A stretch of DNA of 33,065 nucleotides from JBCCQH01 sp039024435. Lineage in GTDB: Bacteria > Bacteroidota > Bacteroidia > J057 > JADKCL01. The position numbers and the translations under genes were made by a program. Below the pieces are notes generated by a model. The model saw only the letters and a program-made list of their open reading frames with translations. It had not been told where the DNA came from and did no database searches. Below are positions 17,317 through 26,035 of the stretch, piece after piece; positions within the stretch are counted from its first letter, which is position 1, and each line of letters opens with the position of its first letter. The stretch covers positions 1 to 33,065 of the forward strand of contig JBCCQH010000093.1 in assembly GCA_039024435.1 (NCBI GenBank), read 5' to 3'.

Positions 17317-20148
17317 ATGAAAAGTATGCTTTCAATTCGACTTGCTGGGCAATCCACCTTTTTTCTGGTCCTGTTTGCCTTGATTGGGGGAGTCGCCGGC
17401 CGGGTATCGGCCCAGGCTCCGTGCAGCGGACTGACCGATCTGACCTTTGCCAGTGACGGCTCGGGCAATCCCCTGAGTAGCGGAATGATCCTCACCAATC
17501 AGTTGAGTGTCGCCTTCGGCATCACGGTGCAAGCCATCAACGGGAGTCCGGCCCAAGGCCATCCTGACATCGCGATGATCTTCAACAGTGCGGCCCCGAC
17601 GGGGGGCGATACCGATTTGGGTACCCCCAATCAGGCCTTTGGTGGTCCGGGGCAAGGCAGTGGCGGCAATCCAAGCAACAATCAGCCCCTCGGCAATCTC
17701 CTGATCATCTCTCAAGACGGGGACCAAGGCAATCCCAACGACGAGGCCGCGGGCGGTGACTTGATTTTGGACTTCGCCAATCCTACCTACGTCAGCAATC
17801 TCACTCTGGTCGACATCGACAATCACAACTCGGAATTGGAGATCACCCACAGTGGGGCACAAATCACCACGCTCAACCTTGCGAATGCCGGGAACAATTC
17901 CGTCCAAACGGCGTCGATCAATCAGAGTGCCGTAAGCCGTATCCGCATCGCGTTGGGCGGTTCGGGTGCTTTGGCTGGGTTGAAATTTTGCAACAGCATG
18001 AATCCGCTCACGGCCTCGGTCGCCGGCAACGATATCGTGTGTTACGGCGATTCGACTTGGGTGGCGGCCACGGTGAGTGGAGGGACCGCGCCGTACAGTT
18101 ACCTCTGGTCAAATGGAGCCACCACGTCCTCTATCTATACCGGAGCGGGTCCGTGGTCGGTGACGGTGACGGACAATGAAGGCGACAACGTTACCTCCGG
18201 GATGATGGTAAATGGTCCTGCACAAGCCCTGAGCGTAAACGGCACGGTCTCGGGTTTCCCCGGAGGTCACCAGATCTCCTGTGCGGGGGCCAACGATGGT
18301 TGGATCGATTGTGCGGCGAGCGGCGGCTACGGCGGCTACCAGTTTCAGTGGTCCAACGGCGCTCAGACTTCGGACATCAACAACCTCAGCCCGGGCACTT
18401 ACACGCTCACGGTGACCGATCTCCACGGCTGTACATCGGTTTCTCAGCACCAAGTCACCGCTCCGGCCCCGGTTCAGTTGGCGGTGGTCGCCAACGATGT
18501 TCCCTGCTTTGGGGAGGCGACCGGTAGCCTGGTGCCGACCGCAAGTGGCGGCGTGGCTCCGTACTCTTACGCGGTAAATACGAATCTGATCGGCTTCACT
18601 GGCCTTCCCGCCGGCAATTACACGGTGACGGTCACCGATACCAATGGCTGCTCTGCGGCCCAGAACGCTGCGATCAACCAGCCGGCGGCCATGTTGGCGG
18701 CGGCACCGATGGTGACGGACGTAAGCTGTTTCGGCGAATCCAGTGGGCAGATCGATCTGCAACTCAGTGGGGGCACCAGCCCTTACCAGGTGACCCAGAA
18801 CAACCAGCAAATGGATCCGATTGTGGGTAACCTCTCCGCGGGAACTTACGACCTGCTCATCCAGGATCAAAATGGTTGTGAACTGCTCCAATCGGTTACG
18901 GTGGGCGGCCCGGTGGCTGAGTTTGCCGCGGATTTTGTGACCCAGGATCCCAGTTGCCAGCAGGCGGATGGCCGCATTGAGGTGCTTCCCCACGGCGGAA
19001 CCGGGCCCTATTTCTGGATGCACGAACCGAGCAATGGAGAATCTGACCTGGTGCTGACCGGGCTCACTTCGGGCACGCATTCCCTCGCCCTGGTCGATGC
19101 GCATGGTTGTGCGCTCCAAATGCAGGTTGACCTGCAGACGCCCGATGCAATTGAGATTACCGGCAGCACGTTGGGACCGGACTGTGAAGGAGTGGGGAAC
19201 GGTTTCATTCAGGTCTCCTTCAACGGAGCGGCCGGCAGTCCGGCGATTGCCTGGACCAAGGTCGGTACGCAAGCGGTGATCGGTCAAACCGACAGCTTGG
19301 GTGGACTCACCGCCGGCGAATACGTGGTGACCATCGCGGACGATGCAGGATCCTGTCCGGTAGAGACCACCTTTGCCATTCCCGCGCCGCTGGAAATCGA
19401 TCCGGTGGTGCGCTTGGAAAGTTGTCCGGGACGCGGCGACGGAAGCATTGAATTGAACATCGGTGGCGGGACCGAACCGAAAACCGTACTTTGGGATCTG
19501 GGCTTGACCACTGACCGCATCGACAATCTCGCAGGGGGACTTTATCCGGTAGTGGTCGCTGACGCAGATGGCTGCCAGATCAGCCGAACATTTGCCCTGG
19601 AAACCGCCCCCGCTCCGGTAGCGTTTGCCGGAAACGATCTCAGCCTGGAAAATTGCACGGCAACGGTCCCCCTGCAGGCCGCTCCTTTGGAGGAAAATGC
19701 CACCGGAACTTGGTCTTCCCCGAATGCTGATCTCGATTTTACGCAGCCGCACCAAACGGGAACTGCCCTCAGCAACCTGGTGATGGGAGCGGAAAACCTT
19801 GCGATTTGGACGGTGAACCGGGAAGGCTGCACCGCGGCGGACACGATTGCGGTCCGGGTCATTTGCCGGGAAGACAAGTGCTTTGCGCCCAATATGCCCA
19901 ATCTCCTGACCCCGAATGGTGACGAAATCAACGATGTCCTCGTGCTGTCTCCTCTTCCGGAGCAGACCCAAGTCCGGATCATGAACCGCTGGGGCAACGA
20001 AGTCTTTGCCTCGGAAAGCTACGCCAATGAATGGCGGGGCCGGAACAATGCTGGCGAGGAACTACCGGAGGGAACTTACTTCGTCCTGGTAAAATATTGT
20101 CCCGAAGACGCACGCAATTTTTCCGGCTTCATTCACCTAGAACGATAA
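17317..20148 (+). CDS. T9SS type B surface protein with SprB-like repeats
   Basis: This 943-aa exported protein starts at MKSMLSIRLAGQ, with a signal peptide ending near RVSAQA. A TTG eight codons upstream is the alternative start and is less likely. Residues about 30-235 form a beta-rich N-terminal domain built around Asp/Asn/Gly turns. About eight SprB-type repeats follow to about residue 820. Each has a Cys near its start (for example DVSCFGESSGQI), a GGxxPY turn and an LxxGxYxxxVxDxxGC ending. The last 85 residues match the gliding-motility-associated (type B) C-terminal domain: LLTPNGDEINDVLVL, VRIMNRWGNEVF and EELPEGTYFVLVKY. Type B cargo often depends on a neighbouring SprF-like protein, and one follows directly. 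It is probably an adhesin or gliding-type filament protein at the cell surface. Confidence 0.9.
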   Translation: MKSMLSIRLAGQSTFFLVLFALIGGVAGRVSAQAPCSGLTDLTFASDGSGNPLSSGMILTNQLSVAFGITVQAINGSPAQGHPDIAMIFNSAAPTGGDTDLGTPNQAFGGPGQGSGGNPSNNQPLGNLLIISQDGDQGNPNDEAAGGDLILDFANPTYVSNLTLVDIDNHNSELEITHSGAQITTLNLANAGNNSVQTASINQSAVSRIRIALGGSGALAGLKFCNSMNPLTASVAGNDIVCYGDSTWVAATVSGGTAPYSYLWSNGATTSSIYTGAGPWSVTVTDNEGDNVTSGMMVNGPAQALSVNGTVSGFPGGHQISCAGANDGWIDCAASGGYGGYQFQWSNGAQTSDINNLSPGTYTLTVTDLHGCTSVSQHQVTAPAPVQLAVVANDVPCFGEATGSLVPTASGGVAPYSYAVNTNLIGFTGLPAGNYTVTVTDTNGCSAAQNAAINQPAAMLAAAPMVTDVSCFGESSGQIDLQLSGGTSPYQVTQNNQQMDPIVGNLSAGTYDLLIQDQNGCELLQSVTVGGPVAEFAADFVTQDPSCQQADGRIEVLPHGGTGPYFWMHEPSNGESDLVLTGLTSGTHSLALVDAHGCALQMQVDLQTPDAIEITGSTLGPDCEGVGNGFIQVSFNGAAGSPAIAWTKVGTQAVIGQTDSLGGLTAGEYVVTIADDAGSCPVETTFAIPAPLEIDPVVRLESCPGRGDGSIELNIGGGTEPKTVLWDLGLTTDRIDNLAGGLYPVVVADADGCQISRTFALETAPAPVAFAGNDLSLENCTATVPLQAAPLEENATGTWSSPNADLDFTQPHQTGTALSNLVMGAENLAIWTVNREGCTAADTIAVRVICREDKCFAPNMPNLLTPNGDEINDVLVLSPLPEQTQVRIMNRWGNEVFASESYANEWRGRNNAGEELPEGTYFVLVKYCPEDARNFSGFIHLER

Positions 20149-20194
20149 ACTGCTTCGCAATGATTTAATGGTGGGTTATATTTCAATGACAAGT

Positions 20195-20222
20195 AAAGTC
20201 GGCCGGAAACGGCCGACTTTTT
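20195..20222 (+). terminator. Rho-independent terminator after the SprB-repeat gene
   Basis: A perfect 11-bp stem (20195-20205 with 20210-20220) closes on a GAAA tetraloop and runs into T residues, 47 nt after the stop codon. It separates the cargo gene from the SprF/PorE pair. Confidence 0.9.
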
Positions 20223-20300
20223 ACGCTTCTGCTCGCCCTACTTCTCCGTACCGCGCACCGGTTCCGTCCTCTGTTCCGTCTCGGCTCAACATCACGGCTG

Positions 20301-20332
20301 ATTTTTGCAACATTTGGACACAAACCGAGAAA
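20301..20332 (+). promoter_or_regulatory. Shared upstream motif, copy 2 (before the SprF-like gene)
   Basis: This begins ATTTTTGCAACAT, then has GACACAAA and CG, as in copy 1 at 17157-17188. The motif lies about 159 nt before the ATG at 20460, essentially the same distance as copy 1. Shorter similarities continue downstream (TACATGG, GTCATT), as if the whole leader were related. Confidence 0.45.
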
Positions 20333-20459
20333 AAACCACCGCAAACCACCATTCCTGCATCATTTGTACATGGCTTCGCAACGCGGGGACCAAAAGTCCT
20401 GCCCCACAAATTGCTCATTGGCAATGTCATTCCAATCCATTCATTACAACCAGATAGTC

Positions 20460-21398
20460 ATGAAATTTTCTACCTCTCTCCTTACCCTCGCACTCCTGCT
20501 GGTGGGTTTGTTGGCCGGCAATGGGTCGGCCTGGGCCCAACAGGAAGCCATGTTCAGCCAGTACATGTTCAATGGCCTGGCGATCAATCCGGCCTACGCC
20601 GGCAGCAAGGATCACCTCACGGCAGCATTTCTGCACCGCAACCAGTGGATGAATATCCCGGGGGCACCCCGCACAAACACGATCTCTCTGCACAGTCCGC
20701 TCATTTTTCCGGGTTCTTCGGTGGGAGGGACGGTCCTGCAGGATCGGATCGGGTTCACGACCCAAACCGATGCGTTTGCGAACTACGCCTACCGCATCAC
20801 TTTTGACTCCGGAATGCGCCTGGCTTTAGGGCTGCGGGCGGGCTTCTCCCAGTACAGCGTGGACTTTACCCGCACCAATGAATTCACCGAGGTCGATCCG
20901 GTTGCCGCCGGGATGCAGCAGGGATTCGCCCCCAATTTTGGGACGGGAATCTACCTGGACACGCGCAATTTCTACCTCGGCATCTCGGTACCGCGCCTGC
21001 TCAGTTACGATCCGGCGGATCTCTGGTCGCTGGACCGCACGGGGCTTCCGGTGGCACGTCGCCACTACTTCGCGACGCTCGGTTACGCCATCGAGGCGGG
21101 CAAGCACCTCGTGATTAAGCCTTCGGTCCTGGCAAAGTTTGAAGATTCGGCCCCCTTCCAGGCCGATTTCAACCTGAACATCTTGTTGGCGGGCCGGGTT
21201 TGGGTCGGGGGTTCTTACCGCACCGGTGATGCCATCGTCGGTATGGTGGAAATATTGCCCAACCGCCACTTCCAGATCGGCTACGCGTTTGACCAGTCAA
21301 TCAGTGAGCTGCGCGGCTACAACCGGGGCACCCACGAAATCATCCTTACCGTCAACCTGGGCGACAATATCAAGCTCAAGACACCCCGCTATTTCTGA
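20460..21398 (+). CDS. PorP/SprF family type IX secretion membrane protein
   Basis: This 312-aa outer membrane protein starts at MKFSTSLLTL with a signal peptide ending at SAWAQQ. The mature start QEAMFSQYMFNGLAINPAYA is the hallmark of the PorP/SprF family. HRNQWMNIPGAPRT and the closing KTPRYF, together with alternating strands, indicate a small beta-barrel. The open frame extends to 20364, but the signal peptide fixes the start. Family members help deliver or hold T9SS type B cargo at the surface; here the probable cargo is the gene before it. The PorE-like lipoprotein gene follows 41 nt later, matching the known physical link between PorP-type and PorE-type proteins. Confidence 0.93.
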   Translation: MKFSTSLLTLALLLVGLLAGNGSAWAQQEAMFSQYMFNGLAINPAYAGSKDHLTAAFLHRNQWMNIPGAPRTNTISLHSPLIFPGSSVGGTVLQDRIGFTTQTDAFANYAYRITFDSGMRLALGLRAGFSQYSVDFTRTNEFTEVDPVAAGMQQGFAPNFGTGIYLDTRNFYLGISVPRLLSYDPADLWSLDRTGLPVARRHYFATLGYAIEAGKHLVIKPSVLAKFEDSAPFQADFNLNILLAGRVWVGGSYRTGDAIVGMVEILPNRHFQIGYAFDQSISELRGYNRGTHEIILTVNLGDNIKLKTPRYF

Positions 21399-21439
21399 TA
21401 TCATCCGGTTTGTTTTCTTCAGTTCCTAAATCCACCACC

Positions 21440-23677
21440 ATGAAAAATACTACTATCGCTCCGACCCTCGCCGCCCTCATCTTGGTTTCGGCCTTGTTTC
21501 TCATCGCGATGTTGACCGGCTGCACCTCGGTCCACGAATTGCGTGGCGATCAGCACTACGGCGACCTGAACTACGCCCGCGCCATCGAGCACTACGAAAA
21601 ACTGGATGCCCGGGAGCTCAGTCGGGAGGCGCACCTCAAACTGGCCGATGCCTACCGCCGCAACAACCAAACCAAGGCGGCCGAAGCGCAGTACCGCCAG
21701 CTTACCTATCTGCCGGAAGGAGGCTCCCACCACCAGAATTTTGCCGAGGTCCTGTTGATCAACCGGAAGTACACGGATGCCCGCAAGATTATTCGCCGGC
21801 AACTCCGCGCCCACCCGGACGACGAGGATTTCCGCCGCCTGCTGGCGTCCTGCGATTCGATTCCGGTCTACCGCGAACCGGAGCCGGAATTTGCGGTCCA
21901 CGTCCTGCCCGCCCCGATCAACGGGGAAGGTTCGAACTTTGGGACGGCTTTTTACCGGGATGGGATTGTGTTTGCTTCCGAGCGCCCCAATGCGAATGTA
22001 AAGCGCAAGGCCGGCTGGACCGGACAGCATTATCTGGACTTATTTTTCGCGCGCAAATCTCCGCTGGGTGAATGGTCGGAGCCGGTGGCATTGGACCGGA
22101 AGCTAAACTCGCCCTACCACGAGGGGATCACTGCCTTTGGGCCGGAAGGGGAGGTGGTCTTCTTTACCCGCAACAATTTTCACCGCGGGCGCAAGCGCCA
22201 GGACCAGGCGCAGATCAATCATTTGCAGTTGTTTTTCGCCGAGCGCACGGAAAACGGTTGGGGAGCGGTGCAGCCATTTGCTTACAACGCAAAGAGCTAT
22301 TCCACCGGACATCCCACCCTCGCCCCGGACGGAAACACACTTTACTTCGTGAGTGATATGCCGGGCGGGTTTGGCGGTACGGATATCTGGGTGACGCATT
22401 GGGCCGAGGGCGAATTTTCCGAGCCGGTCAATCTCGGTCCGGAAGTCAATACTCCGGGCAATGAGATGTTCCCGAATGTGCATCCGGACGGGACGCTTTA
22501 CTTTGCTTCAAACGGACATCCGGGTCTGGGTGGACTGGACATTTTTCGGGCGGAGTTTGCAGATGGAACCTGGGGCCAGATTCGCAATCTTCGGGCACCA
22601 ATCAATTCTTCGCGGGATGATTTTGCCTTTGTGATGGATGCGGCGGGGGAAAATGGCTATCTGTCCTCGAACCGCAATACCGAGAATGGCACCGACGAAA
22701 TATTCAGTTTTGCCCGCCGTCCGCAACCGCTTATGGTTAATCTGATTGTGGTGAACAAGTTTACCCGCGACCCGATCCCGGGGGCGGAGGTGCAATTGGT
22801 GCATCCGTTGACTGGGGAAATGCTCTCCGGCACAACGGGACCGCTCGGCGAGTTTAGCTTTCCCATCTCCGCCGAGGAGCAGTACCGCCTGGAGGCCAGC
22901 AAGGTGTCTTTTCTGCCGGATGTCCGTCCGTTTGCTACCGCTGGTGTCACGAAGCCGGTCCTGATGGTGCTGGAATTGGAGCCGGTCGAGGTGAAATTGG
23001 AAGGGGTAGTCGTCCACACACAGACCAATGCTCCGATCCCCGGCGCCCGGGTCGATCTCACCGATCACCGGGATCGCTCGGTGCGGACGGTCGTGACGAA
23101 TGACCGCGGCGAATTTGCTTTTGATCTGGAACCGGATGCGGTCTACACGCTGCACAGCTCGAAAAAGCTGTACAATGACGATTACGCGGAGGTTTCGACG
23201 CTTGGGGTGACGGCTTCGGCGACGGTGCAGAAGACTTTGTGGATGGAGCCGTTCCAGATGGGCAAGGAGTTCGTGCTGGAAGACATTTATTATGATTTTG
23301 ACAAATGGAACATCCGCCCGGGAGACGCCCAGCCGGCTTTGGATCGCTTGGCGATCACACTGCAAAACAATCCGGAAATCGACATAGAATTGGGTTCCCA
23401 CACCGATTCCCGGGGCACGCACAGCTACAACCGTGAGTTGTCGCACAAGCGGGCCGCCTCGGCGGTGGACTACTTGGTGGCCCAAGGCGTAGCCCGTTCG
23501 CGGATGACGTTCCGGGGCTACGGCGAAACCAAACTCACCAACCGCTGCGCCGACGGGGTGGTGTGCAACGAAGCCGAGCACCAGCAAAACCGCCGGACGA
23601 CCTTCCAGGTCACTGGCATCCGGACCGCGACCCACGCCGAGCTCAATGAGCCGGTGCAATCTGATCTTACCCGCTAA
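21440..23677 (+). CDS. PorE-like OmpA-family lipoprotein (TPR, beta-propeller, CarboxypepD-reg repeats, OmpA)
   Basis: The protein is 745 aa. The N-terminus has a hydrophobic stretch ending in a lipobox LTGC, with the lipidated Cys at about residue 28. TPR-like helices (about 30-135) are followed by a PD40/WD40-like propeller (about 150-425), with repeated blocks such as GHPTLAPDGNTLYFVSD and MFPNVHPDGTLYFASN. Two carboxypeptidase-regulatory-like domains follow, at about 431-510 and 517-590. The OmpA C-terminal peptidoglycan-binding domain starts near 613 (YYDFDKWNIRP, LGSHTDSRGT, NRELSHKRAASAVDYL). This is the domain order of PorE, a T9SS periplasmic lipoprotein, except that two regulatory-like domains are seen. 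The start at MKNTTIAP is preferred over an upstream TTG. It is co-transcribed with the SprF-like gene and probably anchors it to the cell wall. Confidence 0.92.
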   Translation: MKNTTIAPTLAALILVSALFLIAMLTGCTSVHELRGDQHYGDLNYARAIEHYEKLDARELSREAHLKLADAYRRNNQTKAAEAQYRQLTYLPEGGSHHQNFAEVLLINRKYTDARKIIRRQLRAHPDDEDFRRLLASCDSIPVYREPEPEFAVHVLPAPINGEGSNFGTAFYRDGIVFASERPNANVKRKAGWTGQHYLDLFFARKSPLGEWSEPVALDRKLNSPYHEGITAFGPEGEVVFFTRNNFHRGRKRQDQAQINHLQLFFAERTENGWGAVQPFAYNAKSYSTGHPTLAPDGNTLYFVSDMPGGFGGTDIWVTHWAEGEFSEPVNLGPEVNTPGNEMFPNVHPDGTLYFASNGHPGLGGLDIFRAEFADGTWGQIRNLRAPINSSRDDFAFVMDAAGENGYLSSNRNTENGTDEIFSFARRPQPLMVNLIVVNKFTRDPIPGAEVQLVHPLTGEMLSGTTGPLGEFSFPISAEEQYRLEASKVSFLPDVRPFATAGVTKPVLMVLELEPVEVKLEGVVVHTQTNAPIPGARVDLTDHRDRSVRTVVTNDRGEFAFDLEPDAVYTLHSSKKLYNDDYAEVSTLGVTASATVQKTLWMEPFQMGKEFVLEDIYYDFDKWNIRPGDAQPALDRLAITLQNNPEIDIELGSHTDSRGTHSYNRELSHKRAASAVDYLVAQGVARSRMTFRGYGETKLTNRCADGVVCNEAEHQQNRRTTFQVTGIRTATHAELNEPVQSDLTR

Positions 23678-23713
23678 TCGTGCTATTTATTTGTTTGTAG
23701 AGCAGTTATGTTG

Positions 23714-23743
23714 GGCCGCCCCGCGAGGGGCGGCTCAGTTTTG
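23714..23743 (+). terminator. Rho-independent terminator after the PorE-like gene
   Basis: GCCGCCCC at 23715-23722 pairs with GGGGCGGC at 23727-23734 around a GCGA loop and is followed by TCAGTTTT. It lies between two convergent genes. Confidence 0.8.
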
Positions 23744-23749
23744 GGGGGA

Positions 23750-24481
23750 TCACCCCCCAACCAACCGCTCCCCCCAACCCGCCGCTGCGGCCAATTCCGG
23801 CGGCTTGCCCACGTCCAGCCAAAACGTGTCATCGTGTTGCAGCCCAACGATGCTTTCCTCAGCCATCAGATCCAGATAGACGTCGATGATGGAAAATGCT
23901 CCGCGGCGGTCCACTTTGGCGAAGATCGCTGGGTCAATGACGTGCAGGCCACTGAAGGCCAGAGCTTCGGCGTGGTCGGGGGCTTGGCCCCGGACCGCGC
24001 CGGTGTGGGCATTTTTCCAGCCGAGCATGCGCTGGCCTTCGCCGAACAGCAGGTAGCGTGAGGTCGGGCGGTTGCGCACGGCGAGGGTGACCAGGGCGCG
24101 GCGGCGTTCGTGCTGTTCCCGAAGCACCTCGGGGTTGAGGTCGGTCAGCACGTCCACATTGCAGAGGTAAAAGGGACCGCCGTCCGCCAAAAAGGACCGG
24201 GCTTTCCAGAGTCCGCCCCCGGTATCGAGCAGTTGGTCGCGCTCGTCGGAAAGGTGGATGGTCAGCCCGAAGTGGTCATTGGCCCGCAAGAAATCGATGA
24301 TCAAATCGGCGAAGTGGTGGACATTGACGACGATTTCGGTGAATCCGAGGGCCTTAAGGCGGCGAATCTGGATTTCGAGCAGCGGCATGCCGTCGACTTG
24401 GACCATGGCTTTGGGGCGGTCGTTCGTGAGGGGGCGCAGGCGGGTGCCCAGGCCGGCGGCAAAAATCATCGCTTTTTTCAT
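23750..24481 (-). CDS. Sugar-phosphate nucleotidyltransferase, MurU-like
   Basis: This 243-aa protein opens with MKKAMIFAAGLGTRLRPLTN and then RPKAM, the nucleotide-binding signature of the NTP_transferase family (GxGTRxRP loop at about 10-17, Lys24). A metal-binding Asp lies in LCNVDVLTDL. Length and motifs fit MurU (MurNAc-1-phosphate uridylyltransferase) and short mannose-1-phosphate guanylyltransferases equally well. The neighbour decides: the gene starts 4 nt after the end of an AmgK-like sugar kinase gene, and AmgK/MurU pairs form the anabolic cell-wall sugar recycling route that yields UDP-MurNAc. A longer upstream open frame (to 24622) overlaps the kinase gene and lacks family sequence, so the ATG at 24481 was chosen. 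The substrate is inferred. Confidence 0.85.
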   Translation of the reverse strand: MKKAMIFAAGLGTRLRPLTNDRPKAMVQVDGMPLLEIQIRRLKALGFTEIVVNVHHFADLIIDFLRANDHFGLTIHLSDERDQLLDTGGGLWKARSFLADGGPFYLCNVDVLTDLNPEVLREQHERRRALVTLAVRNRPTSRYLLFGEGQRMLGWKNAHTGAVRGQAPDHAEALAFSGLHVIDPAIFAKVDRRGAFSIIDVYLDLMAEESIVGLQHDDTFWLDVGKPPELAAAAGWGERLVGG

Positions 24482-24485
24482 GCGG

Positions 24486-25961
24486 TCATTCGTTGATCCA
24501 GTTTTTTGCTTCCTGGACGATGTGTTGCACCTCCACCCGAATGGTGGGGTACTTTTGGCGGAGGTAGGCCGCCAACTGATCCGCACAGTAGACCGAGCGG
24601 TGCTGCCCGCCGGTACAGCCAAAGCCCACTAGGAGATGGCTGAAATCGCGCTTAATGTAGGACTGGACGGAAATGTCGACCATGCGCTCGGCGTCGTGGA
24701 GAAATTCGCCTACCCGGCTGTTGTGCTGGAGAAAATCGATCACCGATGGATCTCGGCCGGTGAGTTTTTTGTAGGGGGGATACCGACCCGGATTGTGGAG
24801 GCCCCGGCAATCAAAAAAGAATCCGCCCCCGTTGCCACTGGGATCCCGGGGGAGGCCCTTTTTGTAAGAAAAACTGACCACCCGGACCGTGAGCGGGCTC
24901 AGTTGTTCCCATTTGCGGGTCAACGCTTGCAGCTTTGGGGAAGTATCCAAGGCCCGCAAAGCCCGCATCAGCTCGGGCAGTTCGACGGGCAAGTGCTCAT
25001 TTTCTCGCCACCAGTGTAGATTTTGCAGTCCCAAGGGGATGCTCTCCCGGAAGTGGGGCCGCTGTTCGTAGAGGCCGCGAAAGCCGTAGGCGCCCAGAAC
25101 TTGAATGAGCCGGATCAGGACGTAACCGGCGTAGTGTCGGCGGAAAGCGGCTTCGTCCAGGGGCAGATAGCGGCGCACTTCGCCGAGGTAGTGCTGTAGC
25201 ATTTCCGTGCGGAAATCGGGGGAAAGGGCGGCTTTGGCTTGGAAGAGGAGGGAGGCGACGTCGTATTGCAGCGCCCCCCGGCGTCCGCCCTGAAAGTCGA
25301 TGAAGCAGGGCCGATCGTCCTGCAGCATGATGTTGCGCCCTTGGAAGTCGCGGAAGAGAAAGTGCTGGGTGTCCGCGCTCAGAAGATAGGCGGCGAGGCG
25401 TTGGAAATCGTCCTCTAGCCGCTGCTCATCAAAGGGGATGCCGGCGAGTTTCAGGAAATAATATTTAAAGTAGCTGAGGTCCCAGAGCATCGACTGCTGG
25501 TCAAATGCGGCCCGGGGATAGGCCACCGAAAAATCGAGGTCGGGAGCGCCGAAGATTTGCAGGCGAGCGAGTTGGGTGAGGGATTCCCGGTAGAGCGGGG
25601 CGATCTCCGCTTGGGGATCCGGGTGGCCACTCTGGCAAAGGCTTTGCAGGCGCTGCAGGAGGGATTCCCGGCCGACATCTTGTTGCAAATAGACCTGCGC
25701 GGCCTCATCGGCGGCGTAGATTTCGGGCACCGGGAGATCCAGCGCCCGAAAGTGCCGGGCGTAGGTGAGGAAGGCGCGGTTTTCGCGGGCATCCGGATTG
25801 AAGGTGCCGATGGCGGTGTTGGAGCCGGCGGTCAGCCGCCAATAGCGCCGATCCGAGCCTGCACGTGGAATGGCTTCGGTCGTGGTGGCGGGCTGGCCGG
25901 CCCAGGCTTGAAAAAGCGCTTGCAAGCGGGCGGGGGGCGCAGTTGCGGAAGTGGTCAGCAT
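24486..25961 (-). CDS. AmgK-like sugar kinase fused to a RapZ C-terminal domain
   Basis: This 491-aa fusion has an aminoglycoside-phosphotransferase fold at about residues 1-330, close to AmgK (anomeric MurNAc/GlcNAc kinase). The catalytic segment reads LFRDFQGRNIM (Asp205, Asn210), and the metal segment FIDFQGGRRGALQYD has Asp222. From about 359 to the end is the C-terminal domain of RapZ: VVSFSYKKGLP, the DCRGLHNPG segment, LTGRDPSV and GFGCTGGQHRS (about 446-456). In enterobacterial RapZ this half binds glucosamine-6-phosphate; the N-terminal P-loop half is absent here. The downstream MurU-like gene suggests cell-wall sugar recycling with built-in amino-sugar sensing. The start MLTTSATAPP at 25961 is preferred; an in-frame ATG at 26012 is possible. 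Confidence 0.85.
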   Translation of the reverse strand: MLTTSATAPPARLQALFQAWAGQPATTTEAIPRAGSDRRYWRLTAGSNTAIGTFNPDARENRAFLTYARHFRALDLPVPEIYAADEAAQVYLQQDVGRESLLQRLQSLCQSGHPDPQAEIAPLYRESLTQLARLQIFGAPDLDFSVAYPRAAFDQQSMLWDLSYFKYYFLKLAGIPFDEQRLEDDFQRLAAYLLSADTQHFLFRDFQGRNIMLQDDRPCFIDFQGGRRGALQYDVASLLFQAKAALSPDFRTEMLQHYLGEVRRYLPLDEAAFRRHYAGYVLIRLIQVLGAYGFRGLYEQRPHFRESIPLGLQNLHWWRENEHLPVELPELMRALRALDTSPKLQALTRKWEQLSPLTVRVVSFSYKKGLPRDPSGNGGGFFFDCRGLHNPGRYPPYKKLTGRDPSVIDFLQHNSRVGEFLHDAERMVDISVQSYIKRDFSHLLVGFGCTGGQHRSVYCADQLAAYLRQKYPTIRVEVQHIVQEAKNWINE

Positions 25962-26035
25962 AGGCGAAGAAGTTAGGGCAAATTTGTGCAAAAGGAAGCG
26001 CCGATACTTCACACGAAATCGCTATTTTTACTTCT

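Noticed and set aside
17990..19620. Regular internal repetition that could suggest a DNA repeat array or CRISPR
   Set aside because: The periodicity is at protein level (SprB-type repeats of about 80 residues) with diverged DNA. There are no short identical repeats with unique spacers.
18109..19971. 620-aa minus-strand open frame opposite the SprB-repeat gene
   Set aside because: The Arg/His-rich translation is a mirror of the repetitive coding strand; no domain or start context was seen.
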